A DNA stretch of 64,000 bases from positions 332,206 through 396,205 of the forward strand of contig NZ_JAETWB010000003.1 of NCBI RefSeq assembly GCF_016773205.1. The letters are read 5' to 3'. Under the pieces are notes generated by a model, which worked only from the letters and a program-made list of their open reading frames with translations, was not told where the DNA came from and made no database searches. Both the position numbers and the translations under genes were made by a program. Of this stretch, positions 37,811 through 46,941 are shown piece after piece (positions within the stretch are counted from its first letter, which is position 1; each line of letters starts with the position of its first letter). The DNA comes from Belnapia arida (GTDB lineage: Bacteria > Pseudomonadota > Alphaproteobacteria > Acetobacterales > Acetobacteraceae).

Positions 37811-40174
37811 TTGACCGATACCGATGGCGCCTCCTCCGCATACGCCGAGAGCCCCGCGTCACGCCATTCCCCCGCCGAGGCTGCGATCCTCGCTTCCGGC
37901 CTCGCCGTCGCGCCGCGCGAGATGCCTGCCCTCATCCGCCGCGTCGAGCGCCGCCTGCCGGCCGATGCCGATGCTGTCCGCGTCGCACTCATCGAGACGC
38001 GGCGGCGTGCCTGGATCGCCCGGCTGAACGACCTCGCCAACCGCGCCGGCCGCGTCTGGGTCCGCCGCGCCGAGGTCGAGACCGCCGCCGGCACCATCAC
38101 CGAGCTGGAGCCGGACGACGACATCCTGCTCGCCGCCCTCGGCGACGCCGTTGCCCGCCGGCTGCGTGGCCTCGGCCCGACGGCGGAGGCCGCGCTGGAT
38201 GCCATCGCGGCCGAGCTGGTGGAAACCGGCTCCGGCAGCCTCTCGGCCGACCGCCACGCCATGCTGGCCCGTGAGGTCGCCGCTGCTTTCGGCCTTCGGG
38301 GCGAGGCCGAGCTGGCCTTCCTGGATTCCGTCGCCGCCATCGAATCCCGCCGCCGCCGCGACCTCCGCGAGGCCGAAACCGCGACCCGCGCGAAGCGCCG
38401 CGAGGAGGTCCAGCGCCTCCGCGCCTGGGAGCGCAGCCTCGTCGAGTTCCGCGCCCTCCCCAGCCTCCTGGGCGCCACCGAGAAGGAGGTTCTGCGCTGG
38501 ATCGGCGGGGGCCTGATCCCCGTCGCCCGCCGCATCCCGACCCGCAACAAGGGCCAGGAGAAGTGGGAGTTCGACCCCAAGGAGGTTGGCGCCCTCCGCT
38601 CCCAGGTCCCGGCCTGGCGCGAGGCCGAGGCACCCGAACTCCGCAACCGCCCGGCCAGTCCTGCGGTGGCGAAGCCGACCCGCGCCGGCAACGCCGCCGT
38701 CGCCCGCGTCGCCGCGCTCGACCGCTATGCCGGCCACTTCGCCACCGCACGCGCGCTGAACCGCCGCATCACCCTCGTTACCGGTCCGACCAACTCCGGC
38801 AAGAGCCACACCGCCCTCGACCGCCTGGCGAAGTCGGAGAGCGGCATGGCCCTCGCTCCGCTCCGCCTGCTCGCCCATGAATTCCGCGAGGCGTTGGCGA
38901 CGCGTGGCGTCCTTGCCTCCCTCTCGACGGGCGAGGAGCGCCTGCCCGTTCCCGGCAGCCGCCACCTGGCCGCGACCGTCGAGATGTGCCCCTTCCACAA
39001 CCCGGTGGACGTCGCCCTGATCGACGAGGCGCAGATGCTCGGCGACCGCGACCGCGGCGCCGCCTGGACCGCCGCCATCATGGGCGCTCCGGCCCGCGAG
39101 GTCTTCGTCCTCGGCGCACCGGAATGCGCGACGCTGGTGCGGCGCATCGCCCGCCTCTGCGACGACGAGATGGACGAGGTGAAGCTGCAGCGGAAGAACC
39201 CGTTGGTCGCCGCCTCGAAGCCCGTCGCCCTCGGCGACCTCCGCACCGGCGATGCGCTCGTCGCCTTCTCCCGCCGCGACGTGCTCGACCTGCGCGCGGA
39301 ACTCGTCAAGCGCGGCAAGCGCGTCGCCGTCGTGTACGGCGCGCTCAGCCCCGAGGTCCGCCGCGCCGAGGCCGCCCGCTTCCGCACCGGCGATGCCGAT
39401 GTTCTGGTGGCGACGGATGCCATCGGCATGGGCCTCAACCTGCCCATCCGCCGCGTCGTCTTCTCGACCCTGCGCAAATTCGACGGCGAGAGCCGCCGCG
39501 AGCTGAACAGCCAGGAGGTGAAGCAGATCGGCGGCCGCGCCGGCCGCTTCGGCCAGCACGAGGAGGGCGTCGTCGCGGTCCTCGCCGGCGGCGGCAGCCC
39601 CGACTTCGTCAAGATGATGCTGAACGCAGCGCCCGAGATGCCGGAGGATCTCCGCCCCCAGGTCCAGCCCGATGCCGACATCGTCGCCGCCGTCGCCGCC
39701 GAGATCGGCTCGGACAGCCTCTTTGGCGTCCTCGCCCGCATCAAGCGCGCCGTGCTCCGCCCCGACGACCCGAACTACCGCCTCGCCGACCTGACCCAGG
39801 CCATGGCCGTCGCCTCGGCGATCGACGGCGTCCCCGGTCTCTCCCTGCTGGACCGCTGGACCTACGCCCTCTGCCCGGTGGACGAGCGCGACAACGGCGT
39901 CGCCCGCCTCGCCCGCTGGGCGGTGGAGCATGGCGCCGGCCGCCCCGTGCCGCCGCCCATGGCCGGCCGCCTGCCCGCGCCCGAGCGCGCGGCGCGGGAG
40001 GAACTCGAACGCGCCGAGAAGGTCCACAAGCGCCTGGTCGCCTGGCGCTGGTTGTCGCTCCGCTTCGAACTCGCCTATCCCGCCCGCGCCGAGGCCGAGG
40101 CCGAGACCATCCGGCTGGACCGCTGGATCGAGGATGTGCTGCGCCAGCAGAGGCGGTCGAAGCTCGTCATGTAG
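37811..40174 (+). CDS. SUV3-like DEAD/DExH helicase
   Basis: 787 residues from TTG 37811, with GGAG about 9 bases upstream; an in-frame ATG at 37922 is the alternative start. The N-terminal 320 residues include a helix-rich DNA/RNA-recognition region with a DEDV-like merR-type helix (EKEVLRWIGGGLIPVARRI). Helicase core: Walker A in VTGPTNSGKSHTALDRL, Walker B in ALIDEAQML, and motif VI in QIGGRAGRFGQH. This matches the mitochondrial SUV3 RNA helicase group found across alphaproteobacteria; likely RNA turnover. Confidence 0.85.
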   Translation: MTDTDGASSAYAESPASRHSPAEAAILASGLAVAPREMPALIRRVERRLPADADAVRVALIETRRRAWIARLNDLANRAGRVWVRRAEVETAAGTITELEPDDDILLAALGDAVARRLRGLGPTAEAALDAIAAELVETGSGSLSADRHAMLAREVAAAFGLRGEAELAFLDSVAAIESRRRRDLREAETATRAKRREEVQRLRAWERSLVEFRALPSLLGATEKEVLRWIGGGLIPVARRIPTRNKGQEKWEFDPKEVGALRSQVPAWREAEAPELRNRPASPAVAKPTRAGNAAVARVAALDRYAGHFATARALNRRITLVTGPTNSGKSHTALDRLAKSESGMALAPLRLLAHEFREALATRGVLASLSTGEERLPVPGSRHLAATVEMCPFHNPVDVALIDEAQMLGDRDRGAAWTAAIMGAPAREVFVLGAPECATLVRRIARLCDDEMDEVKLQRKNPLVAASKPVALGDLRTGDALVAFSRRDVLDLRAELVKRGKRVAVVYGALSPEVRRAEAARFRTGDADVLVATDAIGMGLNLPIRRVVFSTLRKFDGESRRELNSQEVKQIGGRAGRFGQHEEGVVAVLAGGGSPDFVKMMLNAAPEMPEDLRPQVQPDADIVAAVAAEIGSDSLFGVLARIKRAVLRPDDPNYRLADLTQAMAVASAIDGVPGLSLLDRWTYALCPVDERDNGVARLARWAVEHGAGRPVPPPMAGRLPAPERAAREELERAEKVHKRLVAWRWLSLRFELAYPARAEAEAETIRLDRWIEDVLRQQRRSKLVM

Positions 40175-40175
40175 A

Positions 40176-40221
40176 ACGGGGGCGCCGCCCCCGTGCCCCC
40201 ACCGGGGGAAGCTTCCCCCGG
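40176..40221. repeat. Two GC-rich palindromes between the helicase genes (REP-like)
   Basis: First, ACGGGGGC (40176-40183) and GCCCCCGT (40187-40194) flank GCC. Second, a perfect 20-base palindrome at 40202-40221 centred on AAGCTT with G5 and C5 tracts. Together they fill most of the 76-base gap between the two helicase genes. Their form suggests a repetitive extragenic element or RNA-processing site; copy number in the genome cannot be seen here. Confidence 0.6.
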
Positions 40222-40250
40222 GCCCCGCCGTAAGTTTTCCGGATACCTTG

Positions 40251-41915
40251 ATGCCCTTTCCCCCGCTTCCCGCTCCGTTGCAGGCTGCGCTCGCCGAGCG
40301 TGGCTATGCCGAGCCCACCCCCGTCCAGGCCGCCGTGCTTGAGGCCGAGACCGAAGGGCGCGACCTGCTCGTCTCCGCCCAGACGGGCTCCGGCAAGACC
40401 GTCGCCTACGGCCTTGCGATGGCGCATCTGCTGATGGGCGGCACCGACCGCCTGTCGGCCCCCGGCCAGCCGTTGGCCCTCGTCGTCGCCCCGACGCGCG
40501 AACTCGCCCTCCAGGTCCAGGGCGAGCTTGCCTGGCTCTACGCCAAGGCCGGCGGCCGCGTCGTCACCTGCGTCGGCGGCACCGACCCGATCGCCGAGCG
40601 CCGTGCCCTGGAGCGCGGCGCCCATCTCGTCGTCGGCACCCCGGGGCGGCTCCGCGACCACCTGGAGCGCGGCAACCTCCGCCCGCAATCGCTGCGCGCC
40701 GTGGTGCTGGACGAGGCCGACGAGATGCTCGACCTCGGCTTCCGCGAGGAGCTGGAGGCGATCCTCGAGACCACGCCCGAGGACCGCCGCACGCTCCTCT
40801 TCTCCGCGACCGTCCCCGCCGGCATCGCCGCTATCGCACGCACCTACCAGAAGGACGCCCTGCGGATCGCCGCCGGCGATGCTGGCGCCCAGCACGGCGA
40901 CATCGAGTACCGCGCCCTCATCATCGCCCCGCACGAGATCGAGCGCGCGGTGGTCAACAGCCTCCGCTTCTTCGAGGCGCGCTCGGCCATGGTCTTTTGC
41001 CGCACCCGCGCCACGGTGACGCGGCTGCACGGCAACCTCGCCGAGCGCGGCTTCGCCGCCGTGGCGCTCTCCGGCGAGCTGTCCCAGGCCGAGCGCAACC
41101 GCGCCATGCAGAGCCTCCGCGACGGCCGCGCCCGCGTCTGCGTGGCGACCGACGTCGCAGCCCGCGGCATCGACCTGCCCGATCTCGGCCTCGTCATCCA
41201 TGCCGAGCTGCCGAACGACCCGGAGACGCTGCTCCACCGCAGTGGCCGCACCGGCCGCGCCGGCCGCAAGGGCATCAGCGCGCTGCTTGTCCCGCACAAC
41301 CGCCGCCGCGCCGCCGAGCGCCTGCTCCAGGCCGCCCGCGTGCAGGCCGCCTGGGGGCCGGCCCCCTCCGCCGAGGCCATCCGCGAGAAGGACGATGCCC
41401 GCATCCTCGCCCAGGCGACGGAACTCGCCGCCGAGGAGCCGATCGATGGCGACCTCGCCCTTGCCCGCCAGCTTCTTGCGGCGCAGCCCCCCGAGGCGCT
41501 TGCCGCGGCGCTGATGCGCACCCTCCGCGCGCCGCTGCCCGCGCCCGAGGACCTGGCCGAGATCAGCGACCGCCCGCCGCCCCGCCAGCCCCATCCGGCG
41601 GGGGCCGGCAACGCCCCCGGTACCTGGTTCAAGATGAATCTCGGCCGCAACGGCAATGCCGACCCGCGCTGGGTGCTGCCCTTCCTTTGCCGCCGCGGCA
41701 ACGTGACGCGCCAGGAGATCGGCCGCATCCAGGTGCAGGAGCGGGAGACGCGCTTCGAGGTCGCTCCCTGGGCCTCCGACCGCTTCGCCACGGCGGTCCG
41801 CCGCCCGGGCGATGCCAAGGATGCGCATATCCGCATCCAGCCCTCCGACCCGCCGCTGGCCGACACGCCCCGCCCGCGCCCGGCGGCCCCCCGGCGGCAA
41901 TACGAAAAGCGGTAG
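40251..41915 (+). CDS. DEAD-box RNA helicase with C-terminal DbpA-type RNA-binding domain
   Basis: 554 residues from ATG 40251. Q motif (YAEPTPVQAAVLEAE), motif I AQTGSGKT, PTRELALQVQ, GTPGRLRDH, DEADEMLDLGF (motif II), SAT (motif III), and HRSGRTGRAGRKG (motif VI). After a linker, residues 460-535 resemble the DbpA RNA-binding domain (TWFKMNLGRNGNADPRWVLP...ITRQEIGRIQV type). Probably acts in ribosome or RNA remodelling. Confidence 0.93.
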   Translation: MPFPPLPAPLQAALAERGYAEPTPVQAAVLEAETEGRDLLVSAQTGSGKTVAYGLAMAHLLMGGTDRLSAPGQPLALVVAPTRELALQVQGELAWLYAKAGGRVVTCVGGTDPIAERRALERGAHLVVGTPGRLRDHLERGNLRPQSLRAVVLDEADEMLDLGFREELEAILETTPEDRRTLLFSATVPAGIAAIARTYQKDALRIAAGDAGAQHGDIEYRALIIAPHEIERAVVNSLRFFEARSAMVFCRTRATVTRLHGNLAERGFAAVALSGELSQAERNRAMQSLRDGRARVCVATDVAARGIDLPDLGLVIHAELPNDPETLLHRSGRTGRAGRKGISALLVPHNRRRAAERLLQAARVQAAWGPAPSAEAIREKDDARILAQATELAAEEPIDGDLALARQLLAAQPPEALAAALMRTLRAPLPAPEDLAEISDRPPPRQPHPAGAGNAPGTWFKMNLGRNGNADPRWVLPFLCRRGNVTRQEIGRIQVQERETRFEVAPWASDRFATAVRRPGDAKDAHIRIQPSDPPLADTPRPRPAAPRRQYEKR

Positions 41916-41930
41916 CGGCCGCCCGCCCTC

Positions 41931-41963
41931 GCTCCCTGTCCCCGTGCGGCCGGGGCAGGGAGC
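41931..41963. terminator. Hairpin between convergent helicase and response-regulator genes
   Basis: GCTCCCTGTCCCCG (41931-41944) pairs with CGGGGCAGGGAGC (41951-41963), leaving one bulged T and a 6-base loop. It lies between the stops of converging genes and has no T-tract on either side, so it could act as a bidirectional rho-assisted terminator. Confidence 0.5.
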
Positions 41964-41975
41964 GGGGCCATGGCG

Positions 41976-42353
41976 TCAGATGATCGACACCAGCGCCGAG
42001 GTGAGCCGCGCGAGGTCAAACGGCTTTTGCAGCATCGGCGCATCCGCATGCCCGGCGGTATCGTAATCATAGCCGGTGGCGATGACGAAGGGCACGTTCA
42101 TCTCCGCCAGCCGGTCCGCGACCGCCGTCATCCGATGGCCGCGCAGGTTGACGTCGAGCACCGCGGCGTCCACCGCGCCATCTCCAAGCAGAGACAGCGC
42201 CTCATCGACGGTAGCGGCGGGGCCGATGACGGTGGCGCCCGCCTCCTGCAGGCTGTCCCCCACCAGCATGGCGACGAGCGCCTCGTCCTCGACGACGAGG
42301 ACGCGCCGCCCGGCCAGGTCCCGGGAGGGCCTGGGTGTGATCCTGTAATGCAC
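41976..42353 (-). CDS. Single-domain response regulator (receiver only)
   Basis: 125 residues from GTG 42353, chosen because GAGGAGGAG lies 7 bases upstream. Receiver hallmarks: VLVVEDEALVAMLV (acidic pocket), phospho-acceptor Asp in AAVLDVNLRGH, Thr-like position in FVIATGYDYD, and the Lys in MLQKPFDLARL. There is no output domain. Upstream 42363-42513 is unusually AT-rich and probably holds its promoter. Confidence 0.9.
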   Translation of the reverse strand: MHYRITPRPSRDLAGRRVLVVEDEALVAMLVGDSLQEAGATVIGPAATVDEALSLLGDGAVDAAVLDVNLRGHRMTAVADRLAEMNVPFVIATGYDYDTAGHADAPMLQKPFDLARLTSALVSII

Positions 42354-42513
42354 GACGCTTCTCCTCCTCGGGAGTATTTTGGTCTTTTTTGTTTCGAAAA
42401 TATTACACAAATAAAGCGGCACTATAATGGAAAGTTCTTGCCCGTCCCGTCTGTTCACTAGCGGACACCCCGCAGGTGAAACATGCATCGCTCCTGTGCG
42501 CGGCGCCCGTCTG

Positions 42514-43253
42514 TCATTCCGCAGCGTCGAGGTCTGGGACAACCTCCGCCTGCAGCAGCTGCGCATAGGTCCCCTGGATCACGCCATGGCACTCGCAGGC
42601 CTCCGCTTCCAGCCTGGCCCGATCGGCGATGGTGATGCGCCCCGCGCCAGAGTCGATACAGCCGTCCAGGTGCAGGTGCCGCGCCGCCACCGTCACGCCG
42701 GCGCGCCGCACACCGAGCGACATCGCCAGGATCTCATGCGTCCATCGGCACCATCCGGCCATCCGCGTGGGCATGCGCCGTGAGCAGGGTCCGCGCCAGG
42801 CGCTGGACGATGCCGTGCCGCCGGTTGGAGGCTGCGAGCTGCGTGGAATGGACATGCCGCGCCGGCACGTAGCGGGTCAGCAGCCGCCGCAGTCCCGGCA
42901 ACCGCTCTGTCGCCCCGTTGAGCAGGCCGGCGCGCAGGTGCAGCCCGCGCCCCGGCATCCGCACCACTGCATGCAGCACCGCCCGCGTTCCGCCGGGCGG
43001 CAGTGGCATGCCCGCCAGCCCCTCATGGCCGACGACCGTCGCCTCCACCCCCTCGCCACCCTCGAAGCGAGGCAAGCAGCGAGATGCAACCGCTCCCGAC
43101 GAAGAGCAGCCCGGCGCTCGGGGCTTCGCGGTGGTGGAGCACCTGGTGCTGCGCCAATTCCATGGCGTCGAGCATCGGCAGCAGCCTGGCCAACTCGGCG
43201 GGTGGAAGGGCGGCGAGCAGCCTGTTCCGGGGCGGGCTCAGGCGCTGGCAAGG
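42514..43253 (-). pseudogene. Decayed Crp/Fnr-family regulator
   Basis: Three minus-strand frames together give a Crp/Fnr protein. Frame one (43253 to about 43065) reads RNRLLAALPPAELARLLPML and LLFVGSGCISLLA (cyclic-nucleotide-binding fold). Frame two (to about 42745) reads FEGGEGVEATVVGHEGLAGM and RLLTRYVPARHVHSTQLAAS. Frame three (to 42514) has the winged helix THEILAMSLGVRRAGVTVAA and RARLEAEACECHGVIQ. Two frame changes, at about 43065-43075 and 42740-42755, break the gene, and no start codon is evident after the upstream TAG. Sequencing errors could mimic one lesion but hardly all. The next 298 bases (43256-43553) hold only the small palindrome before hutD. Confidence 0.72.
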
Positions 43254-43516
43254 CTAGGACTGCCGGCGGCGGGGGGGAACGATTGGACCACCACGGCAGG
43301 AAACAACAGCAGGACAGACGACTTGGGACACCGGCCCCGGCGGCGTCCATCGGGCGGGGGCTCGGTCCCACCGGCCCTCGATCCGCAGCGCGTCGTACTC
43401 CGTCTTACGCCTTTGGACGCAGCGGTTGCGCAAGGCCCGGCCCGGCAACACGTTCTCGTTTGGGCGTCAGCATACAAGATCGTTAGATGAGGTTTGCCGG
43501 GACTTTCTCTCCTATA

Positions 43517-43530
43517 GGATGACGTCATCC
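43517..43530. promoter_or_regulatory. Perfect 14-base palindrome upstream of hutD
   Basis: GGATGACGTCATCC is self-complementary over all 14 bases and ends 23 bases before the hutD start. The core TGACGTCA could be an operator for a dimeric regulator. No regulator gene is adjacent. Confidence 0.4.
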
Positions 43531-43553
43531 GATCCCATCGCGCCGGACCCGTC

Positions 43554-44039
43554 ATGCACCTCCACCACGCCGACCTCACCGTCTCCCCCTGGCGCAACGG
43601 CGCCGGCCGCAAGGCGGATGTGGTCGGCGGCTCAGGCTGGCTCATCACCTTCGCCTGGGTGGACAAGAATGCCGAGTTCTCCGACTTCGCGGGCCAGGAC
43701 CGCACCATCACCCTGATCGAGGGCGACGGCTTCACCCTCGACTTCCAGGGCAGGCCACCGCTGGTCCTCGGCACGCCGCTCCAGCCCCGCTGGTTCGACG
43801 GCGGCTGGCGTGCCCGCTGCCGCCTGCATGGCAGCCCGAGCATGGTCCTCAACGCCATCTCCGAGCGCGCCGTCTGGCGCCATTCCGTCGAGATTCGCGT
43901 CCCCCGTCCGGAGGACACCGGCTTCGCCGTGCTGCTGGAGGACGGCGGCCCCGGCTACGATCGGCTCGATACGGTCAGCCTGCCCGCCCCCACCGTCACC
44001 GTGCCCTGCGCCGTCATCCGCTTCGACCGAAAGGCTTGA
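43554..44039 (+). CDS. HutD-family protein
   Basis: 161 residues from ATG 43554. Opens with the family signature HADLTVSPWRNGAGRKADVV; GWLITFAWVDKNAEFSDFAG and RTITLIEGDGFTLDF follow, as in the bicupin HutD fold. HutD accompanies histidine utilisation and is thought to limit pathway flux, but no other hut gene is in the window, so its job here is unclear. Confidence 0.88.
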   Translation: MHLHHADLTVSPWRNGAGRKADVVGGSGWLITFAWVDKNAEFSDFAGQDRTITLIEGDGFTLDFQGRPPLVLGTPLQPRWFDGGWRARCRLHGSPSMVLNAISERAVWRHSVEIRVPRPEDTGFAVLLEDGGPGYDRLDTVSLPAPTVTVPCAVIRFDRKA

Positions 44040-44088
44040 GGCGCCGGCGCCATGGGCCGACACTCCCCGCAAAAGCGGGAGGCGCCCC

Positions 44089-45147
44089 ATGGATTTCGGC
44101 CAGTTCAACCTGATGGGCTATCGCGGGCCGGGCACCGACCTGGCCAGCCTCTATGACGGCGCCGTCGCCCAGGTGAAGGCGGCGGAGGGAGCCGGCTTCG
44201 CCATCTCCTGGTTCGCCGAGCACCATTTCTCGAATTACTGCGTCTGCCCTTCGCCGCTGATGATGGTCGCCCGCTGCGCCGGCGAGACCCGCCGCATCAG
44301 GCTCGGCAGCGGCGTCGTCATCGTCCCGCTTTACCATCCCTCCCGCCTCCTGGCCGAGATCGGCATGGTGGACCAGATGACCCATGGCCGCCTCGTGCTC
44401 GGCATCGGTAGCGGCTACCAGCCCTTCGAATTCGAGCGCTTCGGCGCCGACCTCGCCGAGAACACGCCCCGCACCCTGGAATTCATGGAGATGCTGGAAC
44501 AGGCGGTGGCGAACGAGACCTTCAGCTTCGACGGCCGCTTCCACACACTGCCGGAGACCCATATCGCCGCCCGCCCGGTCAACGGCGTGCCCGAGGTCTG
44601 GGTCGCTGGCGACAATCCGGAGCTCCACCGCATGGCGGCCCGGCGCGGCCATGTCGTCATGGTGACGCCCCGCCACTACACCGCCGAGCTGCTGGCCAAG
44701 GCCCGCTCCCGCTTCGAGGCGACCTGGCGCGAGGCCGGGCAGGACCCGGCGCGGCTGCGCTTCGGCGCCCTCCGCCATATGTGCGTCACCGACAGCAAGG
44801 CGGAGGCCGAGGGCTTCCTCGAGAATATCCGCTACCAGATCCGCCTCTCCCAGAGCCTCCGCCACCGCGAGCAGCACATGCAGGGCGGCATGCTGCTCGA
44901 GAAGCCCTGGCCCGGCGAGATGAGCCTCGAGGACATGGCCCGCCACATGCTCGTCGGCGATGCCGAGACCATCGCCGAGCGCATGCTGGCCGAGATCAGG
45001 GCCGCGCACCCCTGCCACTACCTCCTGCAATTCCAGGCCGGCGCCTCGACAACCGCGCTCGCCCTCCGCAGCATCGAGGGCTTCGCCACCAAGGTGCGCC
45101 CGCTGCTGGAACGCGCCCTCGGCCCGCTCGAAAGCCTCGCCGCATGA
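44089..45147 (+). CDS. LLM-class flavin-dependent oxidoreductase
   Basis: 352 residues. Luciferase-like fold: FAISWFAEHHFSNYCVCPSP, GSGVVIVPLYHPSRLLAEI, and LVLGIGSGYQPFEFERFG, the usual FMNH2/F420-binding strands. Probably an FMN-dependent monooxygenase; substrate unknown. The following peptidase ATG overlaps its TGA. Confidence 0.9.
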   Translation: MDFGQFNLMGYRGPGTDLASLYDGAVAQVKAAEGAGFAISWFAEHHFSNYCVCPSPLMMVARCAGETRRIRLGSGVVIVPLYHPSRLLAEIGMVDQMTHGRLVLGIGSGYQPFEFERFGADLAENTPRTLEFMEMLEQAVANETFSFDGRFHTLPETHIAARPVNGVPEVWVAGDNPELHRMAARRGHVVMVTPRHYTAELLAKARSRFEATWREAGQDPARLRFGALRHMCVTDSKAEAEGFLENIRYQIRLSQSLRHREQHMQGGMLLEKPWPGEMSLEDMARHMLVGDAETIAERMLAEIRAAHPCHYLLQFQAGASTTALALRSIEGFATKVRPLLERALGPLESLAA

Positions 45148-46820
45148 CGACGCCCCGCTTCGCCGATCTCCGCTTCCCGACCCCGACGCGCGACAGCCTC
45201 GCCGCCGGACATGCCACGCTCGACGCCAAGCTCGATGCGGGCGCCCTCGGCGACGCACTCGCCGCCTGGGACCGGGAGCGACGCGACTACGAAAGCTGGT
45301 CGAGCCTCGTCCATCTCCGCTTCTCCCAGGATACGCGGAACGCCGAGGCCAAGGCCGCCCGCGAATATGCCGATGCTCTCTCCCCGGAGGCGACGGCGCA
45401 CGAGGTCGCGCTCAAGCGCCGCCTCCTCGCCTGGCCTGACCGCGCGGCGCTGGAGGCCGCCGTAGGCCCGCATGTGCTCCACCTCTGGGAGACCGACATC
45501 ACCACCTTCGACCCGGCGATCGCCGGCGACCTGGAGGAGGAGGCGAAGCTCACCGCCCGCTATACCGAGCTGATGGCCTCGGCGCAGATCGCCATCCGCG
45601 GCACCACGACGAACCTCTCCGGCCTCGCGCCCTTCGCCGAGGACCCGGACCGCGCCACCCGCCACGAGGCCGAGGCGCTGCGCTGGGGCTTCTTCGCGGC
45701 GCACGGCGAGGAGTTGGACGCGATCTATGATTCGCTCGTCCGCCTCCGCCACGGCATGGCCCGGAAGCTGGGCTACGAGAACTACCTCCCCCTCGGCTAT
45801 CGCCGCCTCCGCCGCACCGACTACGACGCCGGGGATGTTGCCCGCTACCGCGACCAGGTGGCCGAGCATGTCGTTCCCCTTGTCGCCCGCCTGCTGGAGG
45901 CCCGCCGCCAGCGCTTCGGCTGGGACCGCCTGCGCTATTGGGACGAGGCGCTGATCGACCCGGAGGGCAACCCGAAGCCCATCGGCGACCACGACACACT
46001 CGTCGCCGCCGCCCAGGCGATGTTCGACCGTATGGATCCCCGCCTCGCCTCCTTCTACCGGCTGATGGAGGAAGGCGGCTTCCTCGACATGCGCAACCGG
46101 CCGGGCAAGGCGGGCGGCGGCTTCTGCACGTCGTTCCCCTCCGTCGGCGTCCCCTTCATCTTCGCCAATTTCAACGGCACGCATCACGACATCGGCGTCT
46201 TCACCCATGAGATGGGCCACGCCTTCCAGAACTGGGAAAGCCGGAGCCTGCCCGGCATCGACCAGCTCTGGCCCACCATGGAGGCGGCCGAGATCCACTC
46301 CATGGGCCTCGAATTCCTGACCTACCCGCATATGGCGCTGCTGGTGGGGGAGGGGGCGGCGGAGCGCTTCCGCCGCATGCATCTCGAAACCTCGCTCGCC
46401 TTCCTGCCTTATGGCGTCTGCGTCGACCACTTCCAGCACGAGGTCTACGAGAACCCGGAGGCGACGCCCGCCGAGCGCCACGCCATCTGGCAGCGGCTGG
46501 AGCGCCGCTACATGCCCTGGACCGACTACGGCGACCTGGCCTACCCCGCGAAGGGCGGCCGCTGGCAGGCGAAGCAGCACATCTACAACTCGCCGCTCTA
46601 CTACATCGACTACACGCTGGCCCTCTGCTGCGCGATGCAGTTCTGGGTGAAGTCCCGCCACGATGCCCCGGCAGCGCTGGCCGATTACGTGGCTCTCTGC
46701 GCGCGTGGCGGCGGCGCGCCCTTCCAGGACCTCGTCCGCTCCGCCGGCCTCGTCTCGCCCTTCGCACCGGGCGCGCTCGCCGATGTGGCGCGCGAGGCGG
46801 AGGCGGTGCTGGCGGCCTGA
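45144..46820 (+). CDS. M3-family metallopeptidase (oligoendopeptidase F-like)
   Basis: 558 residues from ATG 45144. Zinc motif HEMGH with His355, Glu356 and His359 in FTHEMGHAFQNWES, and the third ligand Glu in EAAEIHSMGLEF. The substrate-contact loop YIDYTLALCCAMQFW matches the M3 C-terminal pattern. Cytosolic, cleaving short peptides. Translationally coupled to the LLM oxidoreductase and closed by a strong hairpin. Confidence 0.93.
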   Translation: MTTPRFADLRFPTPTRDSLAAGHATLDAKLDAGALGDALAAWDRERRDYESWSSLVHLRFSQDTRNAEAKAAREYADALSPEATAHEVALKRRLLAWPDRAALEAAVGPHVLHLWETDITTFDPAIAGDLEEEAKLTARYTELMASAQIAIRGTTTNLSGLAPFAEDPDRATRHEAEALRWGFFAAHGEELDAIYDSLVRLRHGMARKLGYENYLPLGYRRLRRTDYDAGDVARYRDQVAEHVVPLVARLLEARRQRFGWDRLRYWDEALIDPEGNPKPIGDHDTLVAAAQAMFDRMDPRLASFYRLMEEGGFLDMRNRPGKAGGGFCTSFPSVGVPFIFANFNGTHHDIGVFTHEMGHAFQNWESRSLPGIDQLWPTMEAAEIHSMGLEFLTYPHMALLVGEGAAERFRRMHLETSLAFLPYGVCVDHFQHEVYENPEATPAERHAIWQRLERRYMPWTDYGDLAYPAKGGRWQAKQHIYNSPLYYIDYTLALCCAMQFWVKSRHDAPAALADYVALCARGGGAPFQDLVRSAGLVSPFAPGALADVAREAEAVLAA

Positions 46821-46825
46821 TCCTG

Positions 46826-46859
46826 GGCCGTCCTGCCCGGGCACCGGGGCAGGGCGGCC
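46826..46859 (+). terminator. Hairpin after the M3 peptidase gene
   Basis: A long GC-rich stem (46826-46840 with 46844-46859, one bulged G, GCA loop) begins 6 bases after the stop. There is no T-tract, so termination may need Rho; it also insulates the Fur-box promoter just downstream. Confidence 0.5.
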
Positions 46860-46884
46860 ACAGGCATGACTTGGCTGCCTGATT

Positions 46885-46903
46885 GACAATGAGAGTCATT
46901 CGC
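46885..46903 (+). promoter_or_regulatory. Fur-box-like site overlapping a -35 element
   Basis: GACAATGAGAGTCATTCGC matches the classical 19-base Fur consensus at 14 positions and contains AATGA-GAG-TCATT as a perfect palindrome. A TTGACA (46883-46888) overlaps its left side, so a bound repressor would block the promoter. The downstream gene starts at 46942. Confidence 0.62.
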
Positions 46904-46941
46904 ATCTATGCGGCGGGGACAGCCAGCATCCGGATGCCGTC

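Noticed and set aside
42403..42428. Plus-strand promoter (TTACAC and TATAAT)
   Set aside because: The spacer is only 14 bases and no plus-strand gene follows.
42877..43490. Plus- and minus-strand reading frames around 43 kb as genes
   Set aside because: They overlap the Crp remnant, lack family features and have shadow composition.
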